The translations under genes and the position numbers were made by a program. A DNA stretch of 32,699 nt from Oceanicola sp. S124 (lineage in GTDB: Bacteria; Pseudomonadota; Alphaproteobacteria; Rhodobacterales; Rhodobacteraceae): contig NZ_AFPM01000257.1 in assembly GCF_000220565.1 (NCBI RefSeq), positions 1 through 32,699 of the forward strand, read 5' to 3'. Below the pieces are notes generated by a model. It saw only the letters and a program-made list of their open reading frames with translations. It was not told the DNA's origin and ran no database searches. This document shows positions 18,489-27,092 of this stretch, one piece after another (positions within the stretch are counted from its first letter, which is position 1; each line of letters opens with the position of its first letter).

Positions 18489-19909
18489 ACATGCGCGCCC
18501 TGACCGACGGGGCGCGTGAGGGGGCCGCGACTGCGGTCCCCTCCTCTCCCGTCCCGCCCGCCGTCACCCAGCCGCCGCGCCGCCGAGGAAAACCCCGGGG
18601 CAAGCCCCGCGTCAGCCTGCTGGGCCTTGCCATGCTGGCACCCTCGCTGCTTTTGCTCTGTGCCTTCTTCTTCGCCCCGGCGATCTTCACCGGGGTCTTC
18701 GCCTTCACCAACATGTCCACCTCGACCGGCATCGGGAAGGGCGACTGGATGGTCACCCCGACCCTGCTGCGCCAGCTGCGCGATGCGGGCCTCAGCGAGG
18801 CCGATGAACAGGCGATCTCTGCCGCGACCTATGTGGTCGACGCCGAACATATCGCCCGCGCCGAGGCCGGGGGCGTCGATGGCCGCTTCCTGTCCGATAT
18901 CGAAGGCCGCCTCGCGGGTCAGACCTACGACAATGCCCGTGACTTCGAGCGCGACCTGCGCGCCCTGCCCTCGAAGCCGCGCTCGGCCCGGGCCCTGAAG
19001 GGCGCCGCGGATCATTTCGCCAGCTCGGTGCTGAACCGCCGCTATGCGACCGAAGCCGCCTTCGCCGCCGCCCTGACCGGTGTCGCGCCCGGCCTTTCGC
19101 CCGAAACGCTCTCCCTCGTGACCGAACGCGCCTATACCGGCGCCGTCTTCACGGTCGAGAACTTCGTCACCCTCGCCACCCGCCGCGACACGCTGCGCAT
19201 CGTCGGCAATACCTTCCTCTATGTCGGGCTGACCCTCGGCTTCAACGTCGCCATCGGCCTGTTCCTGGCGCTGAGCACCTTCTACCTGCCCAAGCGCGTC
19301 GGCTCGGTCTTCTCGGCGCTCTGGCTGCTGCCGCGCATCACGCCGGTCGTGCTCTACGCGACGCTCTGGCAGTGGTTCACCTGGGAAAACGGCTTCATCT
19401 ACATCCTCGCCGACACCCTCGGCCTGCCGACCTACAACTACATGAAGGCCGGTGTCACCTCGGCCTGGACGATCATGATCCTGTCCAACGGCTTTGTCGG
19501 GGCCTCCTTCGGGATGATCCTCTTCTCGGGCGCCCTGCGCGCGATCCCGGTGCAGCAGCTCTGGGCCTCGGAGGTCGATGGCGCCTCGCGGCTGCAGCAG
19601 ATCCGCCGGATCATCCTGCCGCAGCTGCGCTGGCCCGTGCTCTTCGTCACCGCCTACCAGACGCTGTCGCTGCTGTCCTCCTACGAGCTGATCTGGCTGA
19701 CCACCGACGGCGGCCCCGGCACGACCACGACGGTCTGGGCACTGGACGCCTTCAAGACCGCCCTCTGGGCCTATTCGGGAGAGTTCAAGTACGGCCTCGG
19801 CGCGGCCATGGCGCTGATCCTGGTGGTGGTCGGGCTGACCCTGTCGATCGCCTACCTGATCCTGTTCAAGTTCGACGACCTAGTGGGCCGTCCCAAGATC
19901 GAGTTCTGA
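18485..19909 (+). CDS. ABC importer permease, MalF-like, with large extracytoplasmic insert
   Basis: A 474-residue inner-membrane permease. After a Pro/Arg-rich cytoplasmic N-terminus (about 1-45) comes membrane helix 1 (about 46-75), then a hydrophilic stretch of about 150 residues before the next helix. The remaining helices form the transport core, with the EAA loop containing EVDGASRLQQIRRIILPQL, which docks on the ATPase. The extra stretch recalls the periplasmic P2 loop of MalF, and ordinary CUT1 permeases of about 300 residues lack it. It pairs with the permease encoded at 19913. It overlaps the binding-protein stop codon by four bases, implying coupled translation. Confidence 0.9.
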   Translation: MNMRALTDGAREGAATAVPSSPVPPAVTQPPRRRGKPRGKPRVSLLGLAMLAPSLLLLCAFFFAPAIFTGVFAFTNMSTSTGIGKGDWMVTPTLLRQLRDAGLSEADEQAISAATYVVDAEHIARAEAGGVDGRFLSDIEGRLAGQTYDNARDFERDLRALPSKPRSARALKGAADHFASSVLNRRYATEAAFAAALTGVAPGLSPETLSLVTERAYTGAVFTVENFVTLATRRDTLRIVGNTFLYVGLTLGFNVAIGLFLALSTFYLPKRVGSVFSALWLLPRITPVVLYATLWQWFTWENGFIYILADTLGLPTYNYMKAGVTSAWTIMILSNGFVGASFGMILFSGALRAIPVQQLWASEVDGASRLQQIRRIILPQLRWPVLFVTAYQTLSLLSSYELIWLTTDGGPGTTTTVWALDAFKTALWAYSGEFKYGLGAAMALILVVVGLTLSIAYLILFKFDDLVGRPKIEF

Positions 19910-19912
19910 GCC

Positions 19913-20767
19913 ATGTCCGGATCCTCCCAACCCCAAACCTCCATGACCCGCAACTTCTCGATGATCCCGGTGCTGGCGGTGCTCGGCCTGGTCACCCTGC
20001 CGCTGGTCGTCATGTACGCCTTCCTGGTGGTCGACAGCTTCAGCAATGCCCCGGCGACCTCGCTGATCCCCTACGAGTTCACGCTGGAGCACTGGCGCTT
20101 CCTCTACGACTTCTCCCTTGTCGGGAACGTCTGGATTGCCACCAAGAACTCGCTGATCCTGGCCTTCACCATGGTCGTGACCACGCTGGTGCTGTCCTCG
20201 ACCGGCGGCTACGCCATGTCGCGGCTGAACCTGCCCTTCCGGCGCTTCTTCCTGGCCTCGGTGCTGGTGATGCACGCCTTCCCGGCGGTGACCCTGCTGA
20301 TCGGCACCTTCCTGGTGCTGAACTTCACCGGGCTCTACAACTCGATGATCGGGGTGATCCTGGTCAAGGGCACGCTGATGCTGCCCTTCGGCATCTGGAT
20401 CATGAAGGGCTTCTACGATGCCGTGCCGTGGGAAATCGAGATGGCCGGCGTGCAGGATGGCGCCTCGCGCTTCACCGTCTGGCGCCGGCTGGTGCTGCCG
20501 CAGGTGAAACCGGGCCTCGTCGCCCTCGGCGTCTTCGCCTTCCTCGATGGCTGGGGCGAATACCTGCTGCCCCGCATCCTTGCCCCCGGCGCCGATTTCC
20601 AGGTGCTCTCGGTCTTCCTCCAGGACGCCTCGATCCCCGATGCGGCGGACTACAATTTCAACATCTTCAAGTCGGTGGGCATCTTCTACACCCTGCCTGT
20701 GCTGATCCTTTTCGTGGTCTTCCAGAACCGGCTCATGAACATCTTCGGCGGAGGCACGAAAGGCTGA
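19913..20767 (+). CDS. ABC importer permease, MalG-like
   Basis: A 284-residue inner-membrane permease with six hydrophobic helices and the EAA loop EMAGVQDGASRFTVWRRLVL in the normal place. It is the second half of the translocation pore with the MalF-like permease. It starts three bases after that gene's stop and shares one base with the start of the ATPase gene (TGATG), so the importer genes are tightly coupled. The C-terminal NRLMNIFGGGTKG ending is typical of this branch. Confidence 0.92.
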   Translation: MSGSSQPQTSMTRNFSMIPVLAVLGLVTLPLVVMYAFLVVDSFSNAPATSLIPYEFTLEHWRFLYDFSLVGNVWIATKNSLILAFTMVVTTLVLSSTGGYAMSRLNLPFRRFFLASVLVMHAFPAVTLLIGTFLVLNFTGLYNSMIGVILVKGTLMLPFGIWIMKGFYDAVPWEIEMAGVQDGASRFTVWRRLVLPQVKPGLVALGVFAFLDGWGEYLLPRILAPGADFQVLSVFLQDASIPDAADYNFNIFKSVGIFYTLPVLILFVVFQNRLMNIFGGGTKG

Positions 20768-21822
20768 TGCAACTTACCCTCGACAAATTCACCAAGAGCT
20801 TCGGCGACACCGACGTGATCGCCGACATGGACCTGACCGTGCGCGACGGCGAGATGCTGGCCCTGCTCGGCCCCTCGGGCTGCGGCAAGTCGACGACGCT
20901 GTTCGCCATCGCGGGCATCCACCGGGTCTCGGGCGGGCGCATCCTGTTCGGCGACCGCGACGTCAGCGACCTGCCCAGCCAGAAGCGCAACGTCGGCGTG
21001 GTCTTCCAGAACTACGCCCTTTACCCGCACATGACCGTGGCCGAGAACATCGCCTTCCCGCTGGAAGTCGCCGGCCAGGACCGCGCCACGATCAAGCGCG
21101 AAGTGCGGGCCATCGCCGAGCTGGTCCATATCGAGAAGCTGCTGAACCGCAAGCCGGCAGAGCTGTCCGGCGGCCAGCAACAGCGCGTCGCCCTGGCCCG
21201 CGCCATCGTGCGCAGGCCCGCCGTGCTGCTGCTGGATGAACCTCTCGCCAACCTCGACGCCAAGCTGCGCCTTGAGATGCGTTCGGAAATCCGCCGCATC
21301 CAACAAGAGACCGGCATCACCGCCATCCTCGTCACCCATGACCAGGTCGAGGCCATGTCCATGTGCGACCGCGTCGCCATCATGAACGAGGGCGAGATCC
21401 TGCAGATCGACAGCCCGACCGAGATGTACCGCGCGCCGGTGTCGCGCTTCGTCGCGGGCTTCCTGGGCAACCCGCCCATCACCTTCCTCGAGGGCGTGAC
21501 CGACGGGCGTGGCGACGTGGATCTGGACGGGCTGAAGCTGCCCCTGCCCGCCCGGCTCGAGGCCCTGCCCGGCGGCCATGCCGTCACCCTGGGCATCCGC
21601 CCCGAGCATTTCGGCCAGTCCCGGGGCGTGCCGCTGCGTGGCAAGGTGCGTTTCATCGAACCCCAGGGCCGCGAAACCCTTTTCGACATCCTGCTGGAGA
21701 ACGGCGCCATGCTGCGCTCGATCCAGCCGGTGCGGCAGGACCTGTCGGTCGGCGATGCGGTGAGCTTCAACCTCGACACCGAGGCCATGCTGGTCTTTGC
21801 CGAGACCGGAGAGCGCCTGTGA
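20767..21822 (+). CDS. ABC importer ATPase, UgpC/MalK-like
   Basis: A 351-residue ATPase that powers the importer at the inner face of the membrane. Walker A GPSGCGKST (35-43), the Q-loop at Q81, the signature LSGGQ (133-137), Walker B LLLDEP (154-159) and the switch His in LVTHDQ are intact. A C-terminal OB-type regulatory domain fills about residues 240-351 (IRPEHF near its start), as in MalK and UgpC. Start ATG 20767 is fixed by the TGATG overlap with the previous gene and by family length. The open frame upstream of it is a shadow of the permease. Confidence 0.93.
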   Translation: MQLTLDKFTKSFGDTDVIADMDLTVRDGEMLALLGPSGCGKSTTLFAIAGIHRVSGGRILFGDRDVSDLPSQKRNVGVVFQNYALYPHMTVAENIAFPLEVAGQDRATIKREVRAIAELVHIEKLLNRKPAELSGGQQQRVALARAIVRRPAVLLLDEPLANLDAKLRLEMRSEIRRIQQETGITAILVTHDQVEAMSMCDRVAIMNEGEILQIDSPTEMYRAPVSRFVAGFLGNPPITFLEGVTDGRGDVDLDGLKLPLPARLEALPGGHAVTLGIRPEHFGQSRGVPLRGKVRFIEPQGRETLFDILLENGAMLRSIQPVRQDLSVGDAVSFNLDTEAMLVFAETGERL

Positions 21823-23315
21823 TCGACGCCATGATCCCGCGCCACCAGCCCCGCCTGCCCTTCCCGAAACCCGAAGGCCGCCCCGCCTGCATCGCCCACC
21901 GGGGCGCGCAGGCCCATGCGGTCGAAAACACCCTGCGCGCCTACGAGATCGCCGCCGACCTCGGCGCCGACATGTGGGAGATCGACCTGCGGCTGACCGC
22001 CGACGGCGTGCCGGTCTCCTGCCACGATGCCTCGACCGCGCATGTCTTCGGCCCCGACCTGCAGATCAGCGAAACCCCCTTCGCCGATCTGCGCGCCGCC
22101 GTGCCCGGGGTGCCGACGCTTGACGAGATTCTGACGCTGGCGAAAGCCCGCGGCTGCGGTCTTTATATCGAGCTGAAGGCCCCCGGTGCCGGCCCCGCGG
22201 CCCTGCCGCTCCTGCAGGGCTTCGGGGCCGCGGCGCTTGGGTCCTTCGACAGTGCCATGGTGCGGGAAACCATCGCGGCGGGCTGCAAGTGGCCGGTCTC
22301 GGTGCTGGTGCGGATCGGGGAAGACCCGCTGGAACGCGCGGCGGAAAGCGGCGCCGACACGGTGCATCTCTGCTGGGAGCGCGCCGGCGACCGCCCGCAG
22401 GATCTGGTGACGCCCGACCTGCTGGCGGCCCTCGGCGCGCGGGATCTCGGCCTCGTCCTCTGGCACGAGGAACGCCCTTCGGTGCTGGCAGACCTCGAAA
22501 AGCTCCCTGCCCTCGGCATCTGCACCGACCAGCCCGAGCTGATGCGCGGCCGCCGTCCCGGGGAATTCCCCGAGGTGCAGTTCGTCTGTCATCGCGGCAT
22601 GAACCACATCGCGCCCGAGAATACCGAAGCCGCCGCGCTGCTGGCCTATGACATGGGCTGCGACTGGCTGGAGCTGGACGTCCACGAGACCGCCGATGGC
22701 GAGATCGTCGTGCATCACGACTCGAGCGTCGACCGCTGCTCGGACGGCTCCGGCGCCATCGCCGGGATGACCCTGGCCGAGCTGAAGGCACTGGATATCG
22801 GCAGCTGGAAGGATGCCCATTTCGCCGGTCAGCGCATGCAGACCCTGCGCGAGGCGATCACCCTCTGCCAATCCCTCGGCAAGCGGATGTACATCGAGAA
22901 CAAGGCCGCCAGCGTCGAAAAGATCTGGGCGCTGGTCTGCGAGATGGGCTTCCAGCGCGACTGCTTCTTCTGGTGCGGGGACATGGGCTGGATGACGGCC
23001 CTGCGCGCCCTGGCCCCCGAGGCACTGATCAAGTCCAACATCTCGCGCCATGCCTCCGTCGAGCAGATGATCGACGAGGTCGCACCGCAGATCTGCGAGA
23101 TCATGCTTGACCGCTGGGATCGCGAGGCCCCGCTGTGCCGAAAGCGCGGGATCATCCCGATGCTGCAGTACTTTGGCGCCCCCGACAGGGCGGTCTTCGA
23201 CCGTATCGCCGCGCTGCGCCCCGAGATGATCAACCTTGACCGCGCCGACCTGCTTCTGGAAGCTCTGCGCAGGCAGGGACAGGCAGAGGGGCATCGCCCC
23301 TCGGAAGTGGCGTGA
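21819..23315 (+). CDS. Tandem-domain glycerophosphodiester phosphodiesterase
   Basis: A 498-residue protein made of two complete GDPD domains (about 22-245 and 252-485). Both carry the metal and acid-base residues. Domain 1 has HRG (27-29), E36-N-T, E54-I-D56, H69-D and IELK; domain 2 has HRG (258-260), E267-N-T, E285-L-D287, H300-D and IENK. GDPD enzymes hydrolyse glycerophosphodiesters to glycerol 3-phosphate and an alcohol, or cleave related sugar phosphodiesters. No signal peptide is seen, so it should act on imported substrate in the cytosol. GTG 21819 is chosen because GGAG lies seven bases upstream and the codon overlaps the ATPase stop (GTGA); ATG 21831 is the alternative. Single-domain members are about 240-260 residues, so this is a duplication/fusion. 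Confidence 0.92.
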   Translation: MIDAMIPRHQPRLPFPKPEGRPACIAHRGAQAHAVENTLRAYEIAADLGADMWEIDLRLTADGVPVSCHDASTAHVFGPDLQISETPFADLRAAVPGVPTLDEILTLAKARGCGLYIELKAPGAGPAALPLLQGFGAAALGSFDSAMVRETIAAGCKWPVSVLVRIGEDPLERAAESGADTVHLCWERAGDRPQDLVTPDLLAALGARDLGLVLWHEERPSVLADLEKLPALGICTDQPELMRGRRPGEFPEVQFVCHRGMNHIAPENTEAAALLAYDMGCDWLELDVHETADGEIVVHHDSSVDRCSDGSGAIAGMTLAELKALDIGSWKDAHFAGQRMQTLREAITLCQSLGKRMYIENKAASVEKIWALVCEMGFQRDCFFWCGDMGWMTALRALAPEALIKSNISRHASVEQMIDEVAPQICEIMLDRWDREAPLCRKRGIIPMLQYFGAPDRAVFDRIAALRPEMINLDRADLLLEALRRQGQAEGHRPSEVA

Positions 23316-23316
23316 G

Positions 23317-24333
23317 ATGAGCGCAGAGAAACCGCGCGGGGCGGTGACGGCCAGCGATGTGGCCCAGCTGGCCGGCGTGTCGCGCTCGGCCGTGTCGCGC
23401 ACCTTTACCGAGGGCGCCTCGGTTGCGCCCGACACGCGCGAGAAGGTCCTGCAGGCGGCCCGCGACCTGGGCTATCGGGTCAACTTCCTCGCCCGCAGCC
23501 TGAAGGAGCAGCGCACCCGGCTGATCGGCCTCGTCGTGTCGGACATGGACCACTCGCTGCGCGCCCGTCTGGTCGACAGCCTGGGCCGGGCTCTGGTGGC
23601 GGCGGACTACCGTCCCTTCCTGCTGCCCACCTCGCGCGGCGAGGACACCCGGCGCGCCATCGACATGATGCTGCACTACAACGTCTCGGGCGCCATCGTG
23701 ACCTCGGATGCCTCACCGCATCAGATCGCCGCCGAATGCGCCCGCCATGACGTGCCGCTGGTGCTGGTCAACAAGGCCGAGATGGGCGGGCGGGTCGCCA
23801 ATGTGACCCAGGACACCGGGGCCGCGGGCCGCCTCGCCGCCGAGGCCCTGGCCGAAGCCGGTTGCCGCCGCGTGGTCCTGGCCCGCCAGCGCCTGCCCTC
23901 CTACACCATCGACCTGCGCTGCGATGCCTTCGTCGCCCACCTGCCGCGCCTGGGCCTGGAGCTGGTCGACACCGTCTTCGGCGAGGCGCAGAACTATGCC
24001 GGCGGGCAGGAGGCCGGCGCCGCCTTCCTCGCCCGCCGCCCCGATGCCGATGGCGCCTATTGCGCCAACGACTTCCTGGCGCTCGGCTTCATGGACCACC
24101 TGCGCCGCCACGGCGTCTCGATCCCGCGCGACCTGGCCGTGGTGGGCTGCGACGACATCGCCGAGGCCGGCTGGGACGCCTACGACCTGACCACCATCCG
24201 CCAGCCGGTCGAGGCGCTGACCCAGGCCACCCTGCAGGCCCTGCTGACCTGCATCGCCGACCGCAACGCCCGACCGGGCCTCACCACCATCGGCGTCGAC
24301 CTCGTACGCCGCAACTCGACGGCAAGATCCTGA
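23317..24333 (+). CDS. LacI-family transcriptional regulator
   Basis: A 338-residue regulator. The LacI helix-turn-helix is at about 11-35 (TASDVAQLAGVSRSAVSRTF), followed by a hinge helix region (FLARSLKEQRTRLIGL). A periplasmic-binding-protein-like sensor domain ends with the family motif DLAVVGCDDIAEAGW. It starts one base after the phosphodiesterase stop, inside the operon, and probably senses the imported compound or a breakdown product. The 16-bp CpG-centred palindrome at 17079 is its likely operator. The open frame upstream of ATG 23317 overlaps the previous gene and is not LacI-like. Confidence 0.92.
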   Translation: MSAEKPRGAVTASDVAQLAGVSRSAVSRTFTEGASVAPDTREKVLQAARDLGYRVNFLARSLKEQRTRLIGLVVSDMDHSLRARLVDSLGRALVAADYRPFLLPTSRGEDTRRAIDMMLHYNVSGAIVTSDASPHQIAAECARHDVPLVLVNKAEMGGRVANVTQDTGAAGRLAAEALAEAGCRRVVLARQRLPSYTIDLRCDAFVAHLPRLGLELVDTVFGEAQNYAGGQEAGAAFLARRPDADGAYCANDFLALGFMDHLRRHGVSIPRDLAVVGCDDIAEAGWDAYDLTTIRQPVEALTQATLQALLTCIADRNARPGLTTIGVDLVRRNSTARS

Positions 24334-24337
24334 CCCA

Positions 24338-25138
24338 ATGACCGACCAAGACCAAGCCGCGCGCCTTGACTGCGCGCGCCTCGCCATCGCCCGTGCCGCC
24401 GACCTGGCGCTGGAGCATTTCCACGACCTCGGCGCCCTCTCCGTCGAGACCAAGACCGGCCCCGGCGATCCGGTCAGCCAGGCCGACCGCAGCGTCGAGG
24501 ACCTGCTGCGCCACGAGATCGCCTCGGCCTTCCCCGAGGACGCCATCCTCGGCGAAGAGCGTGGGCTGGAAGCCGGCACCTCGGGCTGGACCTGGGTCAT
24601 CGACCCCATCGACGGCACCATGCCCTTCCTGCACGGGCTGCCCAGCTGGACCGTGGTGCTGGCAGTGCTGCACGAGGGGCGCACCGTCGCCGGGCTGATC
24701 GCCGAACCCTGTCGGGATCGTCTCTATCGCGCCGAGGCGGGCCGGGGCGCCTGGCTCGAGACCGCCGACCAGGCGCCGCAACGCCTGCGGGCCTCGACCG
24801 CGACGGATCTGGCCGGTCAGGTCGTCGCCTGCGGCCCAGGTGCGCCGGTCCATGCCGCCCGCATCGGCACCGTCGTGGCGCGGCTGACCTCGGCCGAGGC
24901 CAGCTTCATGCGCAATGGCTCGGCGGCGCTGTCGCTGGCGCTGGTGGCGGCCGGGCACTATGCCGGCTTCCACGAACCCGAGCTCTCCGCCTGGGACTGC
25001 CTCGCCGGGCGCCTTCTGGTGACCGAGGCCGGCGGCCACGCCAGCCCCTTCGACCTCGCCGATCCGACCAGGCGACAGGTGGTGACCTGCACGGGCCCGG
25101 CGCTCTTCGGAGCGCTCGGCACCCTTGTCGAGGTCTGA
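24338..25138 (+). CDS. Inositol-monophosphatase-family phosphatase (operon member)
   Basis: A 266-residue Mg2+-dependent phosphomonoesterase of the IMPase superfamily. The metal ligands are present: GEE (72-74), D89-P-I-D92-G-T and the C-terminal WDCLAG. The usual Asn-Phe after DGT is replaced by Met-Pro-Phe, so the substrate pocket may differ from classical inositol or histidinol phosphatases. It starts four bases after the LacI stop and is the last operon gene. Its place behind a phosphodiesterase suggests it removes phosphate from the monoester that enzyme releases, as AccG does in agrocinopine breakdown. It is distinct from the SuhB encoded at 30002. Confidence 0.9.
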   Translation: MTDQDQAARLDCARLAIARAADLALEHFHDLGALSVETKTGPGDPVSQADRSVEDLLRHEIASAFPEDAILGEERGLEAGTSGWTWVIDPIDGTMPFLHGLPSWTVVLAVLHEGRTVAGLIAEPCRDRLYRAEAGRGAWLETADQAPQRLRASTATDLAGQVVACGPGAPVHAARIGTVVARLTSAEASFMRNGSAALSLALVAAGHYAGFHEPELSAWDCLAGRLLVTEAGGHASPFDLADPTRRQVVTCTGPALFGALGTLVEV

Positions 25139-25150
25139 ACCTTCCGGGCC

Positions 25151-25196
25151 GCGCCCCCGGTCTGCCTGCCGTTCAACGGTCCTGCCCCGGGGGCGC
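25151..25196 (+). terminator. Long stem-loop closing the ABC operon
   Basis: A perfect 10-bp stem (GCGCCCCCGG at 25151-25160, CCGGGGGCGC at 25187-25196) encloses a 26-base loop that itself holds a small CCGTT/AACGG hairpin. It begins 13 bases after the phosphatase stop. The bases that follow are C-rich, not T-rich, so it may be a Rho-linked or 3'-stabilising structure and not a classical intrinsic terminator. Confidence 0.5.
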
Positions 25197-25315
25197 CCCT
25201 TCCCCCGGACGAAAAGGTCGAATTGCGTGGAAAGGGGCGCCGAGGGCAAGCCCGTGTTAACCCGCATGTAAGATCAGATCCCTAGACAAGACCCGTCAAT
25301 GCCGGAGGTAAGTGC

Positions 25316-26665
25316 ATGGGACTTTGGGGCGGACCCCGGGGGCAGACCCTGTCCGACAGCGACGCTGCTGTCCTGAAGATCGTCGAGGAAACCCAGGCGG
25401 TCATCCACTTCGAGCCCAGTGGCATCATCCTGGGCGCAAACCGCAATTTCCTTGCGGCGCTGGAATGCACTGCGGAAGAGATCGTCGGTCAACACCATTC
25501 GATCTTCGTCGAACCTGATTTCGTCGCCAGCGCGGAGTACCGCGCGCACTGGGACAGGCTTCGCGCCGGCGAAGCGCTCAGCGATCAGTATCCGCGCCTG
25601 ACCCGCAGCGGTCGGCGGATCTGGATCCAGGCCACCTATGCCCCGGTCAGCAACGCACGGGGCGAGGTCGTCCGTGTCACCAAGATCGCGACCGATGTGA
25701 CCCGCCGGCGCAATGCCATCGAACGCCTGGCCCAAGGGCTGGAAAGTCTGAGTCACGGCAACCTGACCGACCGCATCCCTCAGGCAGGCATCCCCGACCT
25801 GGATGCGCTCGCCAATGCCTTCAACCGCTCGATGGAAACCTTCAGCGCGACCCTCGCCGAGGTCCAGGGCTTCGCCTCTGACTTCGAGACCGTCAGCCAG
25901 CATATCGGCAAGACCACCGACGACCTCTCGCGGCGGACCGAAAGCCAGGCCGCCACGCTGGAGGAAACCGCTGCCGCCATCGAGGAACTCGATGCCAGCG
26001 CCCGCGTCTCGGCCAGCAACGTCCAACGGGTTTCGCAGGCCGCCAGCGAGACCCGCAGTGCGGCCGAGACCAGTGGCGCCCTGGTGCAGGAGGTGACCGC
26101 CGCGATGGAGCAGATCGAAAGCTCTTCCAAGGCAATCGCCGACATCCTCTCGGTGATCAACGATATCGCCTTCCAGACCAACCTTCTGGCCCTGAACGCA
26201 GGGGTCGAGGCAGCTCGCGCCGGCGAGGCAGGCTATGGTTTCGCCGTGGTCGCCTCCGAGGTGCGGTCGCTGGCAAGCCGCACCGCGGATTCCGCCCGCG
26301 AAATCAGGGTTCTGATCGACGAAAGCTCAAATTACGTCACCAATGGTTCGACCCTCGTCGCCCGGACCAGCACGGAACTGAAGGGCATCTTCACTCGTGT
26401 CGACGCGGTAAACGACCTGGTAAAAGAGGTGGCCCAGACAATCGAACAGCAGTCCACGACGATCGGAGAGATCAACAGCGCCGTGACCAATCTGGATCAG
26501 GTCACACAGCGCAATGCCGCCATGGCCATCGAGACCGCCGACGCCACGCGCAGCCTGTCCCAGAAAAGCGCCGCCCTGGGAGACAGAACAGCGACCTTCC
26601 GCATCGCCAAGGGGGGCGGCGACTGGTCCGGCGGCGCACAGGAGGACTCTCGTCGCGCATCATGA
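25316..26665 (+). CDS. Soluble PAS-containing methyl-accepting chemotaxis protein
   Basis: A 449-residue chemoreceptor with no membrane helix, so it is cytoplasmic. One PAS domain (about 20-132) ends in the usual [13 protein letters not shown]-like linker follows (about 138-185), then the signalling hairpin with the conserved tip [20 protein letters not shown]. The C-terminus ends in SRRAS and lacks a xWxxF pentapeptide. GGAGG lies seven bases before the ATG. The PAS domain may hold a redox or small-molecule cofactor as in Aer-type receptors, but no binding residues are decisive. No other che gene is in the window. Confidence 0.92.
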   Translation: MGLWGGPRGQTLSDSDAAVLKIVEETQAVIHFEPSGIILGANRNFLAALECTAEEIVGQHHSIFVEPDFVASAEYRAHWDRLRAGEALSDQYPRLTRSGRRIWIQATYAPVSNARGEVVRVTKIATDVTRRRNAIERLAQGLESLSHGNLTDRIPQAGIPDLDALANAFNRSMETFSATLAEVQGFASDFETVSQHIGKTTDDLSRRTESQAATLEETAAAIEELDASARVSASNVQRVSQAASETRSAAETSGALVQEVTAAMEQIESSSKAIADILSVINDIAFQTNLLALNAGVEAARAGEAGYGFAVVASEVRSLASRTADSAREIRVLIDESSNYVTNGSTLVARTSTELKGIFTRVDAVNDLVKEVAQTIEQQSTTIGEINSAVTNLDQVTQRNAAMAIETADATRSLSQKSAALGDRTATFRIAKGGGDWSGGAQEDSRRAS

Positions 26666-26952
26666 TCCGGGCGCCACAGCCGCAGTGCCGTTAATGGGCG
26701 GCGCTTCGCCCCAGGCATAGCGGACCGGTCAGCGGACCCGGGAACGGGTTGCAATGCAGAGCGCAAACCGCAGGTCAGTCGCTGCAGGCCCTGTGCGCCA
26801 CGCTCTACCGGCTGGCACGCAAAGCGCTCTGGCCGGGTAGGACACTCTTCGTCAGGGCCTTCGATGTGGGCGACACGGGCGCAGGCGCAGGTGAGGGAAC
26901 GAAGGCGGCTTCAAGTGCAGCCCCGGCGATCTCGGCACGAGGCTGACCAATT

Positions 26953-27039
26953 TGGTGCGGGCGACGGGACTCGAACCCGTAAGCCACTTAAGGCGCAAGA
27001 TTTTAAGTCTCGTGCGTCTACCAATTTCGCCACGCCCGC
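26953..27039 (-). tRNA. tRNA-Leu (anticodon UAA)
   Basis: An 87-base tRNA on the minus strand with a 7-bp acceptor stem (GCGGGCG / CGCCCGC), discriminator A and encoded CCA. The D arm contains AAATTGGTAGACGCA, the anticodon loop CTTAAAA carries TAA at 27003-27005, a long variable arm marks it as type II, and the T arm has GGTTCGAGTCC. It reads UUA/UUG leucine codons. No neighbouring tRNA is seen. Confidence 0.97.
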
Positions 27040-27092
27040 CGCACCGTAAAGCTTTCGCACGAAGTTCAGGGCGATGCAAAGGGGCTGAAGGG

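Noticed and set aside
21021-23435. An 804-codon open frame on the minus strand
   Set aside because: It is antisense to the ABC ATPase and the double GDPD gene, with composition typical of a shadow frame and no recognisable motif.
26666-26952. Small genes between the soluble chemoreceptor and tRNA-Leu
   Set aside because: Short open frames exist on both strands, but none has a ribosome binding site or recognisable product.
26953-27039. An integration site with a prophage or island at the tRNA-Leu gene
   Set aside because: No integrase and no repeated tRNA 3' end were seen nearby, and the flanking genes look chromosomal.
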